From an uncultured Colwellia sp. (GTDB taxonomy: Bacteria; Pseudomonadota; Gammaproteobacteria; Enterobacterales; Alteromonadaceae): a stretch of DNA of 64,000 nt. The position numbers and the translations under genes are program-made. The stretch spans positions 1 through 64,000 of the forward strand of contig CAJXWZ010000011.1 of NCBI GenBank assembly GCA_913062815.1, given 5' to 3'. The notes under the pieces were generated by a model. That model searched no databases. It worked only from the letters and a program-made list of their open reading frames with translations, and was not told the DNA's origin. Of this stretch, positions 37,809-47,162 are shown piece after piece (the stretch's first letter is position 1; each line of letters starts with the position of its first letter).

Positions 37809-38648
37809 ATGATTCAAATAACAACGTCAGCTAAAACCTTTTTCAACGTTATAAAACAAATCCTGCTAGCCGTTTCAAGCTGTGCTATTGCTTTTCTGCT
37901 AATGAAATTTACTGCCTTATCGTTACTACTTTCTTCTATTGAAATGAATGAGATACAGACTCATGCGGTAAAAGGAGTGGCAGGTCTACTGTCATTTAGC
38001 TTTGGTTATGTAATTTACGTTAGCTATATCGAAAAAAGAGCCGCTATAGAGCTTAGCTTTCGCGGCTGGCAAATGTTCTACGGATTAATGGCTGGTGCAA
38101 TGATAATATCAATAACAACTTTACCTTTGTTTGCATTGGGCTACTATCAAGTGATGAGCTATCAGCCCTTTAATGAAATACCCTTCGCAATAATTGGCCT
38201 GACTACTCAAGCGGTTTTTGGTGCCATTCTATTTACTGGAATATTTTTCCGCATAATTGAGCAACATATTGGTACCAAACAATCTTTATTATCGCTTTCT
38301 ATTGCTCTTGGGCTGCTAAATATATTAGTGGATGGCCCTGATTTACTGGTATTTATCTCAAGCATATTAATCAGTGCTTTATGGTTTAGTATTTATGTTT
38401 TGTCACGTAATTTATGGGTTGTAGGGTTAACGAATGGTGCTTGGTTATCTGCAGTTTTTGCAACGGGAATTCTAGATGAGCACTGGCGCGCTAGTGCTCC
38501 AGTGATTAGTAGCTATGATGGACCTACATTACTTACTGGAGGGCAGTTTGGTCCTGAGCATTCAATTATTACTATGGCCATAGTCTCCATGTGTATATGT
38601 TTACTTTTATCTGCGGCAAAAAGCAAAGGACTTTGGCTTAAAAATTAA
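37809..38648 (+). CDS. CPBP-like membrane protein without protease residues
   Basis: Polytopic membrane protein, about 279 residues from the ATG at 37809 (TAGGAA upstream; the track start is a TTG 26 codons earlier). The C-terminal part has the layout of CPBP (CAAX/bacteriocin-processing) proteins: AILFTGIFFRIIEQHIGTK, LALGLLNI-like spacing, GLTNGAWLSAVF and GPTLLTGGQFGPEHSI. Yet the metal-binding EExxxR is replaced by GAILFT and the His residues in the later motifs by Asn. It is probably not a protease. Eight or so spans are likely. Adjacent AraC may regulate it. Confidence 0.7.
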   Translation: MIQITTSAKTFFNVIKQILLAVSSCAIAFLLMKFTALSLLLSSIEMNEIQTHAVKGVAGLLSFSFGYVIYVSYIEKRAAIELSFRGWQMFYGLMAGAMIISITTLPLFALGYYQVMSYQPFNEIPFAIIGLTTQAVFGAILFTGIFFRIIEQHIGTKQSLLSLSIALGLLNILVDGPDLLVFISSILISALWFSIYVLSRNLWVVGLTNGAWLSAVFATGILDEHWRASAPVISSYDGPTLLTGGQFGPEHSIITMAIVSMCICLLLSAAKSKGLWLKN

Positions 38649-38707
38649 AATCCTCCGCTTGTAATGATGCGACCATAAATTTTTCACTCAATATGAACAC
38701 ATTAAAA

Positions 38708-39742
38708 TCAATCAATTACTCTTTGGTATAGTAAGGAAGAAGAAAGCATAGGAGAGCCTTGACGTGCTTGTTCTGCCTGTTTAATCAGCTCCGTAATACC
38801 GCTGTTAATTGGTGTTTTTACGTTGATTTTTTGACCAAGCTTTACAATTTCACCGTTAATGTAATCAATCTCTGTTTTGCGTTGTAGAGTCAAATCTTCA
38901 TACATTGATGAACGCGCTTGAGGATCCATTTTCAGCATAGAAGCGGCGACTAACTTAAAAATACCATTGGGCAATGACAAAATTGACGGTAATAGTACTG
39001 GTACCACTTTACCGGTTTTAACTGGTTTAATACCTGCCACTTTAAAAACAGCAAGGGCTTCTTTAATCGCTAAGGCGAGTACCTTACGATATTGCTTATC
39101 TTGCAATTGCGCTTGCAATGGCATACCTGACAGTGCATTAATAGCATTATTGAGGTTCATCAATAATTTACTCCACTGAACCCCTTGTAAATCATCATAT
39201 ATATCGACGGTTAAGCCACACGCATTCAATACCGCAATTAAATCGGTGGAAGATGTTCCCATGTCTTCAATGGCCAAATTTCCTTCCGTGCCACAATGAA
39301 AATGTCCGTTGCCCTTGCTAAGCACATTAAACGGCACCATACCTTTTAGCACACTATGATCGGGTAAATACGCTTTCAAGGTATCCACATTTCTGACACC
39401 ATTTTGAAAACTAACAATAACAGCAGATGGTTTAGCGTGCTGAGCAATGCTTTGCGCCGCCTCTGCTGTATCACCACTCTTTACCGTTACAAGTATATAA
39501 TCAGCTTCGGCAATATCGGCGACATTAAGCGAAAATACCACTTGCTCGCTATAGATATGAAGATCTCTACCACGCCAATCAGTAAGCTTTAAGCCAAACT
39601 CACTAATTTGTTGTTGAATACGAGGCCGACCAATCAAAGTTACCTGTGTTTGACTAGTCGCTAAACATCCGCCAAGGTAACAACCTATACTACCCGCGCC
39701 AACGATTGCGACAGCGACACTTTGCTTACTAGCATGATTCAT
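38708..39742 (-). CDS. 2-dehydropantoate 2-reductase-like protein (PanE/ApbA family)
   Basis: NADPH-dependent reductase of the ketopantoate reductase family, about 344 residues. The N-terminal Rossmann motif is VAIVGAGSIGCYLGGCL, then ILVTVKSGDTAEAA and VSFQNGVRNVDTL, all typical of PanE. The C-terminal helical domain has KLLMNLNNAINALSG, with the catalytic Lys region. Many bacteria have several paralogues with unclear substrates, so assignment to pantothenate synthesis is uncertain; panB or panC are not nearby. The ATG at 39742 is preferred to the GTG at 39757. Confidence 0.82.
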   Translation of the reverse strand: MNHASKQSVAVAIVGAGSIGCYLGGCLATSQTQVTLIGRPRIQQQISEFGLKLTDWRGRDLHIYSEQVVFSLNVADIAEADYILVTVKSGDTAEAAQSIAQHAKPSAVIVSFQNGVRNVDTLKAYLPDHSVLKGMVPFNVLSKGNGHFHCGTEGNLAIEDMGTSSTDLIAVLNACGLTVDIYDDLQGVQWSKLLMNLNNAINALSGMPLQAQLQDKQYRKVLALAIKEALAVFKVAGIKPVKTGKVVPVLLPSILSLPNGIFKLVAASMLKMDPQARSSMYEDLTLQRKTEIDYINGEIVKLGQKINVKTPINSGITELIKQAEQARQGSPMLSSSLLYQRVID

Positions 39743-39842
39743 CAATTTTTGTTCCACTTGGTAGCCGTTATTTTGATAGCACCACTCTAGCTTGATTTAA
39801 TGGCTCAAACAAATATCTCAATGTCTTTGTTCACGACTAAAA

Positions 39843-41114
39843 TCATGCAAAAGAAACTGAAATAATAGCGCCTTTATTACTTGTTACCGATATTTGCCAG
39901 TTCTGGTGTTCACATAAACGTTTAACAATAGATAAACCAAAACCATAGCCCGTACTTTGGCTACCTTTAACCGCTGGCTCTGTAATATGGCTTGAAATAA
40001 GCTGTTCAATGCCTGGGCCGGTATCTTCAATAGTAAGCTTATTATCATTAAAACTAATGCTCACTTCACCTAGTTCAGTATATTGAAAGGCGTTACTTAA
40101 CAAATTGTCTAACAGTACTTTCAACATGCCTGCTTGCGCAAAGACTGCGTCGTTGCAATTATCATTAACTGTTACTTCAACCATTTTCCCTTCAAGCAAA
40201 TAACTATGATCAAGTATCGACTGTTCTATTAAAGGCAATAACTTCACCGACGACTTTTCAATTGAAATATGCTCTTCTCTTGCTAAGACCAATAAAGTCG
40301 TTACTGTTTGTTCCATCTGAATTGTGGCATCAGCTATACGATTAATAATAGTTTTCGCTTCATCGTTTATCAGGTTTTTTTCTTGGTAAACTTCAACGGC
40401 ATTTTTAATAATAGCCACAGGTGTTCTTAATTCGTGGCTAACATCACGAGTAAAACTTTTCTCTCTGGTTAAGGCTTTACTTATTTGCTGCATAGAGTTT
40501 TCTAAGGTGCGAGCCAAAATGCCAATTTCATTTTTAGGAAACTGATCAGCAAAAGTATTCGGAATATTTTCAGGAGCCACACCGTCGACTAAATCCGCTA
40601 ATGTCTTTAACGGTTTTGCCGTTTTTCGTCCAAGCAGCCAAGCAATAATAAACGCGATAAAAGTAATCGCCGTTGCACTAATTAAGAACAACTTTAATAT
40701 GCCACCGCTAACTGGCCGAACTAATAATCGTTGACTAACTTCAGCCACAAGAAACACGTTCTTATGCTCTGGCATCGAATAAAGATGATAATGACGTCCT
40801 TGTAAGCCATAAAACTCTATTTGCTGAGGTTCATCAATAAATTGCTGTTGCATATCAGTAGGTAAGCTAATTTTAGAAAAATACAGTGTCATATGCGGGC
40901 TTTTAACTTGCGGCCATTGCGCTGTTTGTTGATATTGTTCAGTTAAATAATTTGCTTCTTGCTGTACTTCACGCTCAATAAATCTGTCTTCTAGGTTGTA
41001 AAGCAGCATGAAAGTTAAAAAAGCATAAATGGCCGAAAAAAATAGGGTAAAAAGACAAAACTGCGTAACGATGCGCCGACTCAAACTGTGAAATTTTACC
41101 GTTTTACTCATCAT
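39843..41114 (-). CDS. Sensor histidine kinase of a two-component system
   Basis: Membrane histidine kinase of 423 residues. It has two spans (FCLFTLFFSAIYAFLTFMLLY and FLISATAITFIAFIIAWLLG) that bracket a periplasmic sensor of about 100 residues, then HAMP, the H-box RDVSHELRTPVAIIKNAVEV (His near 226), and ATPase boxes LLDNLLSNAFQYTE, IEDTGPGIE and GYGFGLSIVKRLCEH. It overlaps the response regulator gene by 11 bases. Its neighbours on the same strand are a DJ-1-like gene and an ABC exporter, suggesting envelope stress or peptide sensing. The signal is not known. Confidence 0.93.
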   Translation of the reverse strand: MMSKTVKFHSLSRRIVTQFCLFTLFFSAIYAFLTFMLLYNLEDRFIEREVQQEANYLTEQYQQTAQWPQVKSPHMTLYFSKISLPTDMQQQFIDEPQQIEFYGLQGRHYHLYSMPEHKNVFLVAEVSQRLLVRPVSGGILKLFLISATAITFIAFIIAWLLGRKTAKPLKTLADLVDGVAPENIPNTFADQFPKNEIGILARTLENSMQQISKALTREKSFTRDVSHELRTPVAIIKNAVEVYQEKNLINDEAKTIINRIADATIQMEQTVTTLLVLAREEHISIEKSSVKLLPLIEQSILDHSYLLEGKMVEVTVNDNCNDAVFAQAGMLKVLLDNLLSNAFQYTELGEVSISFNDNKLTIEDTGPGIEQLISSHITEPAVKGSQSTGYGFGLSIVKRLCEHQNWQISVTSNKGAIISVSFA

Positions 41115-41805
41115 TTTTTATTTCCAAAACAAAACCGACACCATGAACAGTTTTCAACATGGGGTAGTTAAAAGGTTTATCTAATACATTGCGTAATTGA
41201 TAAATATGAGAACGCATGGCATCTGACTCAGTAGGGTCGTCGCCCCAAATTTTTTGAGATAGCTGTGAACGACTAACGACTTGCGGGTAAGATTCCGCCA
41301 ACACAGTTAAAATTCTAACACCCATAGCATGTAAATCGAGCGTTTCTCCCTCTCTTGTTACTTGCTTTCCTTTCCTGTCGATACTTAAAGAGCCTAACGT
41401 CAATATATTACTGGTTTGCAATAAATATCGCCTTGATAAGGCTAAGCAACGCACTTCTAATTCTTGCAATAAAAACGGCTTGGTTAAATAGTCATCGGTG
41501 CCAACAGTAAAGCCGGTAACTTTATCTTCAATGCTGTCGCGTGCGGTAAGCATGAGAATTGGAATATGGCGATTAGACTTTTCTCGTATGTGACGACAAA
41601 TCTCCAAACCATCCATTGCTGGTAAATTTAGGTCGAGAATAATTAAGTCATAATGATGCGTCAATGCCAGTTCTAGGCCTTGCTTGCCGTTAGTAGCAAA
41701 ATCAAAAACATGACCTTTAGCTTCCATATAATCGGCAATGTTCTGAGCAATACTCAGCTGATCTTCTACAAGCAGTACATTAAGCGATGCTTTTTGATTG
41801 TCCAT
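41104..41805 (-). CDS. OmpR-family response regulator
   Basis: Response regulator of 233 residues with a receiver (NVLLVEDQ, phosphoacceptor Asp58 in LIILDLNLPAMDG, Lys in YLTKPF) and a winged-helix output domain (LTLGSLSIDRKGKQVTREG, then VVSRSQLSQKIWGDDP and LKTVHGVGFVLE). The ATG at 41805 has AGGTGAG upstream; a GTG three codons earlier is the track start. OmpR-type proteins bind direct repeats spaced about one helical turn. Three such repeat pairs with an 11-bp period lie near the DJ-1-like and ABC genes and are the likely targets. Confidence 0.94.
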   Translation of the reverse strand: MDNQKASLNVLLVEDQLSIAQNIADYMEAKGHVFDFATNGKQGLELALTHHYDLIILDLNLPAMDGLEICRHIREKSNRHIPILMLTARDSIEDKVTGFTVGTDDYLTKPFLLQELEVRCLALSRRYLLQTSNILTLGSLSIDRKGKQVTREGETLDLHAMGVRILTVLAESYPQVVSRSQLSQKIWGDDPTESDAMRSHIYQLRNVLDKPFNYPMLKTVHGVGFVLEIKNDE

Positions 41806-41875
41806 AATACTCACCTAAGATGAAATGAACGCCTAACATAAGTTACAAGACGTTCATGCAAGTGTTTTTAGCTCA

Positions 41876-42994
41876 TTATAAAGATAAAGTTTTCAATATG
41901 TCTATTGCTGGTTGATAATCTGGCTTAGAAGCTAATAAGTGTTCAATAGTGCTCTTTGCCTCTTGCTCTTTACCCAATTTAATTTGGGTAGAAGCAATTT
42001 TCATATCTAGCATAGGATTGTTAATAGCGTCTTGAGCGATTAGCATTAACGTTAATGCATTTTCAAAATGATTATTATTTTCAGCTACTTTTAAATAGTA
42101 AAAACCGTACATCCCCGCTAATGCAATATGATATTGCTCTTGATTACTGGCCAATTCATCTGCTACAGACTTATCACCAGCTAAGAGCTTTGCAATCATT
42201 GCCATAGTTTTATCTTCCAGATCTTGCTCAGCACTTACAGGCTTCAACCCTAATGATTTAACAAGCTCTGTGGCAACAGCAACAGTTGAGGTTGGGTTTT
42301 GTCCGGTAATCAAACGCTCATCAATGGCTACATGACTTAGCATAATTTCACTAGATTGAAAGATGGCACCGCGCTCAGCTAATTTATCTTCAAGCATAAA
42401 TTCAAAGTGTTTAAGCCATTTTTGACCAAATAGCTTTTCTTCTTTATTGGTAAAACCATTGATTGCTTTATTGGCAATTAAATAACTACCGTCTTTGAGT
42501 TTCACATCCACTAAAGCTGCCGGACCATGACACACAGCAGCAACCGTGCCTTGTGCTTGGTATACATTCGCAATGAATGATTGCAGCGCTTCATCTTTTG
42601 GCAAATCGAACATGGCTCCTTTACCGCCAACGATAAATATTCCGTCGTAGGTTTTAGCATCAAGATTTTCGGTTGCTATAGTATTATTTAACTTTGCCAT
42701 AATAGCGTCATCTGCTAACACACTGGCATTGTAAGATTTACTGGGATCGTACTTATCAGCTTCAACAGCTCCGCCCTTTGGACTCGCTATGTCTACAGCA
42801 ATGCCATTTGACTTAAATATTGCGTAGGCTTTAGCAAATTCGTCAAATTCATACCCTGGTTTCTCTTGACCTTGCTGCTGACCATAGCTACTAACAATCA
42901 TGACAACTTTCTTGTTTGCACTATCAGCACTGACTTGCACCGACACTAGCAGTAAAACGACTAAAGTAATAAATTTATGTAAACTATTTTTCAT
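41876..42994 (-). CDS. Exported DJ-1/PfpI-family protein with TPR-like tail
   Basis: DJ-1/PfpI superfamily protein (class I glutamine amidotransferase-like) with a signal peptide ending near VQVSADS, so it is probably periplasmic. The Hsp31-like Glu is in GYEFDEFAKAY and the nucleophile Cys is in AAVCHGPAALVD near residue 153. The C-terminal 120 residues look like TPR-type helices (FENALTLMLIAQDAI, KLGKEQEAKSTIEHLL). The ATG at 42994 has AAGGAG upstream. Glyoxalase, chaperone or protease roles are all possible. It follows the ABC permease and precedes the response regulator by 70 bases; a direct repeat lies just upstream. Confidence 0.82.
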   Translation of the reverse strand: MKNSLHKFITLVVLLLVSVQVSADSANKKVVMIVSSYGQQQGQEKPGYEFDEFAKAYAIFKSNGIAVDIASPKGGAVEADKYDPSKSYNASVLADDAIMAKLNNTIATENLDAKTYDGIFIVGGKGAMFDLPKDEALQSFIANVYQAQGTVAAVCHGPAALVDVKLKDGSYLIANKAINGFTNKEEKLFGQKWLKHFEFMLEDKLAERGAIFQSSEIMLSHVAIDERLITGQNPTSTVAVATELVKSLGLKPVSAEQDLEDKTMAMIAKLLAGDKSVADELASNQEQYHIALAGMYGFYYLKVAENNNHFENALTLMLIAQDAINNPMLDMKIASTQIKLGKEQEAKSTIEHLLASKPDYQPAIDILKTLSL

Positions 42995-43036
42995 TGTTAT
43001 TCTCCTTAATAATTGCATTTATAATGTCAAATCAGT

Positions 43037-43054
43037 TGTGAAACGAATGTGAAA
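43037..43054. promoter_or_regulatory. TGTGAAA direct repeat, candidate OmpR-type regulator site
   Basis: Two copies of TGTGAAA (43037-43043 and 43048-43054) start exactly 11 bp apart, reading TGTGAAACGAATGTGAAA. The site lies 43 bases upstream of the DJ-1-like start, in the short gap after the ABC permease. The same arrangement recurs twice between the ABC operon and the divergent secreted protein gene. Confidence 0.7.
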
Positions 43055-43070
43055 AATCAAACGATAAATA

Positions 43071-45554
43071 TTAAGTACTCGACATTAACTCTCTCACTGA
43101 GCTACGTAGATTGGCTCTACTTGCGTACACGCCTAAACCTGTAATTACCGATAAAATAAGCGCTAAGGTTAGCGTCAGCCAAACAAAGTTGGGCTGATAC
43201 GTTAATGAAAACTGAGATTGATAGATCAACAACCCAGCAATATAGGTACCTAAAATAGCGCCTATAGCGGTAATGCTTGCGGTGACCAACCACTCAATAA
43301 CATTAAGCTTTAAGCAAGTCGCTCGAGAAAAACCAAAACTCATAATGATACTATTTTTTTTCTTCTCTTTAGACTCTAATGCATTGATAGAGGCCAGAAT
43401 AACAACGCCCGCAAGTAAAACGATCATCAATGAAAAGCCGCTAATCACTTTAGTTATCATGGCCAAAGTATTATCAAATAACTGCGTAATTTCCTTTAAC
43501 GACACCATGCGAAGCGTTGGGTACTTTTGCCATAAAGGCGCTAGCAATGACCATTGGTCATCATCAATTTCTAAGCTGGCCATATTATATTGTGGCGCTT
43601 GAATATGCGTTAGCGCTGTTGCCGGCATTTGCACCCAAAAGGTAATTGAACCAGCTCCCGGTTTAAATTCATGACTCGCCGTAATTTCAAACTTATAGCG
43701 TTGATGATTGATGAAAAATGTTAACCAATCACCTAGCTTTAACCCTAAATCTGTCATCACTTCTTGCTCTACTGATATTTGTTGCCACTGTACGCTATCT
43801 TGCTGCCACCATTGGCCATCAACTAGCGCATTATTTTCTGGTATTGACTGACTCCAATGAAGTCGTATCGCTTGACTAAAGGTTGATAAACTATCACTTG
43901 GCTTTTCACTAAATTCAGTTAACGATTGTTCGTTCACCTCAACCAACTTAGCGTGCATATAAGGTTTTATTTGGCGTACATTGACATCCTCCTCTATCGC
44001 CCAACGCTCAACATAGTCCATTTGTGTTTTGCTGGCTTGAGAGATAAAGACATTCCCATCGTGTTGACGTTGATACGAAGACATAGTGGCGCCAAGATCT
44101 TTAAGTAACATTAAAGTAAAAAGTAGTAAAAACGCACATAACCCTACACCCAATATTTGTGTGCTTTTACTGATCAGCCGTTGTTTCATCATAAACAGCG
44201 TAAAAGGAATCAGTCCAGACACCTGCTGGGTCATTTTTTCTCCCAATGTTAAACCAGCCCAACTGATAAATATCATGAGGGCAATAGTAAGTGCGACGGC
44301 GGTTACCATCATAAAAGTTAATAAGCCATTGTCTGAATAGCCAAATGCAATACCAAACAGTACTAACACACTACTGAGTTTGCTTAGCCAATGATTCAGC
44401 CCTTTATTATTGCCGGAAAATTGTTTTGCCACGGAGCTATTGTATAAAGCCAACCAGACCGGCATATGAAAAATGGCAAAAATTCCAACAACAGCACATA
44501 TAGGTTTAATTGCCGAAAAGATATCCCATTGCCAAGTCAACTCAGTAAAAGTTTCACTCAAAAAATTAATGACAGCATAGTGAAACACTGTCGAAAGTAC
44601 TAAAACAACAGGAAGCAGCAATACAATGCCAATAAACCACTTGAATATAGATACTTGAATACCCGTGCGTTTAGATGCACCTAAACTCATGCATACCGCA
44701 GTGAAGTATTGATCTTTTTTCATATGGACTTGAGCGAGCTGTTCTATTGCAATTGCCGCCATGAAAAATAAGATAATGGACGCTAGTCCCATGAAATTTT
44801 CAGTTCTTTGCCAAAAAAGTGCTAAAGGATGCTTACCTTGTTTATGCAATACTTGTGCAGCAGGTAAGTGTTGTTGCTGCCAGTTAATCAGTGCCGCTAT
44901 TTGCTCTGGGTCAGCAGCAAGTAGATAGCGATATTGGATAAGATCTGCAGCAAAATTAAGCGCTTGCATATCCTTTGTATTTATCATTGCACGCATAGCA
45001 ACACTATGCCCTTCCATTAGTCTGTCGGGCTCATGCTGTAATACTCGAGTGACTAAAAAATACTGATCACCTACGAGTAATGTCTCGCCCACAGTGATTG
45101 ATAAACTTGCCAGTAGCCTAGCATCTAACCAAATGTGCCCTAGCTCAGGGCCAGACTTTGTTACCTGTCCTTCATCTTGTATTGCCTTTGAGGTCAATAA
45201 TTCGCCTTGCAAAGGATAGCGGCTATCAACGGCTTTAAGTTGTGCTTCTTGCCATTGACCTTGATGAGTAAACATGGTTTTAATTTGCTGAGTCACCACA
45301 ATGTTACTTGCTAAGGTTGTAACCACACTATATTGCTGAGCTGATAATGCTTGTTTCTGACTGATAACAGCATCTGCGCCTAATAGCCCTTGTAAATTAT
45401 GCTGTAAGTAATTTTGAATGCTATCGCTTGATTGGCTTAACGTCACAATAAATAGTAATAATACCCCTTGAACCCAGCGTAATAGTCTTTGGTGTGCCTG
45501 TTTATGTTCTTGCTGATAAAATTGCCATGCAAGTTTGCTATTATTTATGAACAT
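43071..45554 (-). CDS. ABC transporter permease, YbbP/FtsX-like
   Basis: Large FtsX-superfamily permease of 827 residues with about ten spans: one at the N terminus (LLRWVQGVLLLFIVTLS), a cluster of spans between about residues 250 and 480 and three at the C terminus, with large extracytoplasmic domains between. The segment KAVDSRYPLQGELLTS matches YbbP-type permeases. These act with an ATPase such as YbbA and move lipids or peptides out of the inner membrane. The start overlaps the ATPase gene by 10 bases. Regulation by the adjacent two-component system is inferred from the repeats upstream of the operon. Confidence 0.88.
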   Translation of the reverse strand: MFINNSKLAWQFYQQEHKQAHQRLLRWVQGVLLLFIVTLSQSSDSIQNYLQHNLQGLLGADAVISQKQALSAQQYSVVTTLASNIVVTQQIKTMFTHQGQWQEAQLKAVDSRYPLQGELLTSKAIQDEGQVTKSGPELGHIWLDARLLASLSITVGETLLVGDQYFLVTRVLQHEPDRLMEGHSVAMRAMINTKDMQALNFAADLIQYRYLLAADPEQIAALINWQQQHLPAAQVLHKQGKHPLALFWQRTENFMGLASIILFFMAAIAIEQLAQVHMKKDQYFTAVCMSLGASKRTGIQVSIFKWFIGIVLLLPVVLVLSTVFHYAVINFLSETFTELTWQWDIFSAIKPICAVVGIFAIFHMPVWLALYNSSVAKQFSGNNKGLNHWLSKLSSVLVLFGIAFGYSDNGLLTFMMVTAVALTIALMIFISWAGLTLGEKMTQQVSGLIPFTLFMMKQRLISKSTQILGVGLCAFLLLFTLMLLKDLGATMSSYQRQHDGNVFISQASKTQMDYVERWAIEEDVNVRQIKPYMHAKLVEVNEQSLTEFSEKPSDSLSTFSQAIRLHWSQSIPENNALVDGQWWQQDSVQWQQISVEQEVMTDLGLKLGDWLTFFINHQRYKFEITASHEFKPGAGSITFWVQMPATALTHIQAPQYNMASLEIDDDQWSLLAPLWQKYPTLRMVSLKEITQLFDNTLAMITKVISGFSLMIVLLAGVVILASINALESKEKKKNSIIMSFGFSRATCLKLNVIEWLVTASITAIGAILGTYIAGLLIYQSQFSLTYQPNFVWLTLTLALILSVITGLGVYASRANLRSSVRELMSST

Positions 45555-46234
45555 AACATCACCTTAGGGTTGCTATTATTAGGTTGGGTCAGTTTGCCAT
45601 CAGCTAAGGAAAATATTTGTTGCGCTCGACTTGCGAGTTTCTCACTATGAGTCACCATGACCAAACCGGCATTATTCTCGTGGCAGCAGTTTATTAAGAT
45701 ACTGGCAACTTCATTGGCGCTTTTTTGATCAAGGTTCCCTGTCGGTTCATCGGCAAAGATGAATTTTGGTTCAAAGACCAATGCTCTCGCTATGGCAACG
45801 CGTTGTTGCTCTCCACCACTTAATTCACTTGGCTTGTGATTTTTTCTGTGATTTAAACCAACCTTAGCCAACCAATTTTCGGCTTTTACTATCGCCAGCT
45901 TATCGCCGCGTAACTTTAATGGCAAAGCCACATTATGTAGCGCTGTTAACTCTGGTAATAAATGAAATTGTTGAAAGATAAAACCAATATCAGTTCTTAA
46001 ATCATCTAGCGATTTAATTTGATCATTTTTAACGTACTGCCCCTGCCCTGTTGTTGGTTGCTCTAATCCAGACGCCAACATCAGTAAACTTGATTTTCCG
46101 GCGCCAGAAGGGCCAGTTATCGCATAAGACTCCCCTTGATAAATAGAGAGGTTTAACTTGTCGAACAAAGTGATTGTTGAGTCGTTAACTTGAAACGATT
46201 GGCTGATATTTTTTAATTCAATGTAACTAGGCAT
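45545..46234 (-). CDS. ABC transporter ATP-binding protein, LolD/YbbA type
   Basis: ATPase of about 229 residues. Walker A is [11 protein letters not shown], the Q-loop is in [22 protein letters not shown], the signature is [15 protein letters not shown], and Walker B is [13 protein letters not shown]. This belongs to the LolD/MacB/YbbA subgroup. The ATG at 46234 is preferred over the TTG at 46240. It partners the YbbP-like permease that overlaps its end. Two direct-repeat sites lie 48-120 bases upstream, before the divergent secreted protein. Confidence 0.94.
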   Translation of the reverse strand: MPSYIELKNISQSFQVNDSTITLFDKLNLSIYQGESYAITGPSGAGKSSLLMLASGLEQPTTGQGQYVKNDQIKSLDDLRTDIGFIFQQFHLLPELTALHNVALPLKLRGDKLAIVKAENWLAKVGLNHRKNHKPSELSGGEQQRVAIARALVFEPKFIFADEPTGNLDQKSANEVASILINCCHENNAGLVMVTHSEKLASRAQQIFSLADGKLTQPNNSNPKVMLCS

Positions 46235-46281
46235 GAGCAATACTCGTTATGAACAATTGTCAGCAAGTGTAAAGTCACAGT

Positions 46282-46299
46282 TGTGAAATGGATGTGAAA
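46282..46299. promoter_or_regulatory. TGTGAAA direct repeat upstream of the ABC operon
   Basis: TGTGAAATGGATGTGAAA holds two TGTGAAA copies 11 bp apart (46282 and 46293), the same form and orientation as the site before the DJ-1-like gene. It lies 48 bases upstream of the ABC ATPase ATG and 118 bases upstream of the divergent secreted protein gene. Confidence 0.7.
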
Positions 46300-46336
46300 T
46301 TATTAGGAACCTTTAAATCAACGCTATCAAAAACGA

Positions 46337-46354
46337 ATTCACAAAGATTTCACA
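46337..46354. promoter_or_regulatory. Inverted-orientation TGTGAAA repeat in the same gap
   Basis: On the minus strand TGTGAAATCTTTGTGAAT gives one exact and one near-exact copy of TGTGAAA, again 11 bp apart. It faces the previous site and lies 63 bases upstream of the divergent secreted protein gene, so one site may serve each direction. Confidence 0.6.
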
Positions 46355-46416
46355 TTGCTAGCGTTACGCTAAGTGTTATTCAATTTGGTTACACTCACCC
46401 CATAAAGAGAAAAAAG

Positions 46417-47145
46417 ATGACATATAAACCTTGGTTACTGTTGACTTGCCTTGCTTGCTTTTATAATGCAGAAGTACATGCTAACTCCTCTACAACTAAT
46501 ACACAGCTAAAACAAAAAGTATCTCAAGCAATTACAAAACTTGAGCAAACAAAGAGAAAAAGTTGGAGCTATCAAGTGTCACGTTACGAAAATGAAGAAG
46601 GCGACATAACCAGCAGTATTGAACAATTCATGCCGTTTGATAAAGATAAACAGCAATGGGCTTTAATACGTATCAATGGCGAATCACCAACCAACAAGCA
46701 ATCTAGGAAATTTGCTGAAAAAAAACAAGCACAAGCACAAGAGAGAGAAAAAGGCAGTAATTATTCAGTAAAGTTACGCGAAATAATTCAACAAGACAGT
46801 CTGCAATTGACGTCAGAAAGTAACAGCCACATGCAGATGAGTTTTAATGTGTTCCTAGAAAAACTAGGAAAAGACTCTGTTGGTAAATTACAAGGTAGCT
46901 TGACTTATAATAAGGAATTAGCCTTCATTGAAAATATTACCATAGTCAACAATGACGAATTTTCTCCTATGTTTAGCGCTAATATTACCGATTTAACATT
47001 AACACTCACTTTTATAAATATTAACAATACCGTATTACCACATCGACAAGACATGGAAATGAAAGGAACCTTTGCCTACTTTACCGAAATAGATGAAGTT
47101 TCTACTGATAGTTACTCAAACTACCAATATAAAGGCGATCAATAA
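46417..47145 (+). CDS. Secreted protein of unknown function next to the ABC operon
   Basis: A 242-residue protein with a signal peptide ending near NAEVHANS. The ATG at 46417 follows AAAGAG; the ORF-track start at 46288 would place the signal at residue 44 and is not credible. The mature part is hydrophilic, with LEQTKRKSWSYQVSRYENEEG and QQWALIRINGESPTNKQSRKF, the latter typical of outer-membrane lipoprotein-sorting-like folds (LolA/DUF family), and many beta-strand patterns. I do not recognise a named family. It is divergent from the ABC operon and shares regulator-like repeats with it. Confidence 0.75.
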   Translation: MTYKPWLLLTCLACFYNAEVHANSSTTNTQLKQKVSQAITKLEQTKRKSWSYQVSRYENEEGDITSSIEQFMPFDKDKQQWALIRINGESPTNKQSRKFAEKKQAQAQEREKGSNYSVKLREIIQQDSLQLTSESNSHMQMSFNVFLEKLGKDSVGKLQGSLTYNKELAFIENITIVNNDEFSPMFSANITDLTLTLTFININNTVLPHRQDMEMKGTFAYFTEIDEVSTDSYSNYQYKGDQ

Positions 47146-47162
47146 AACTCGCGATTGGCTGA

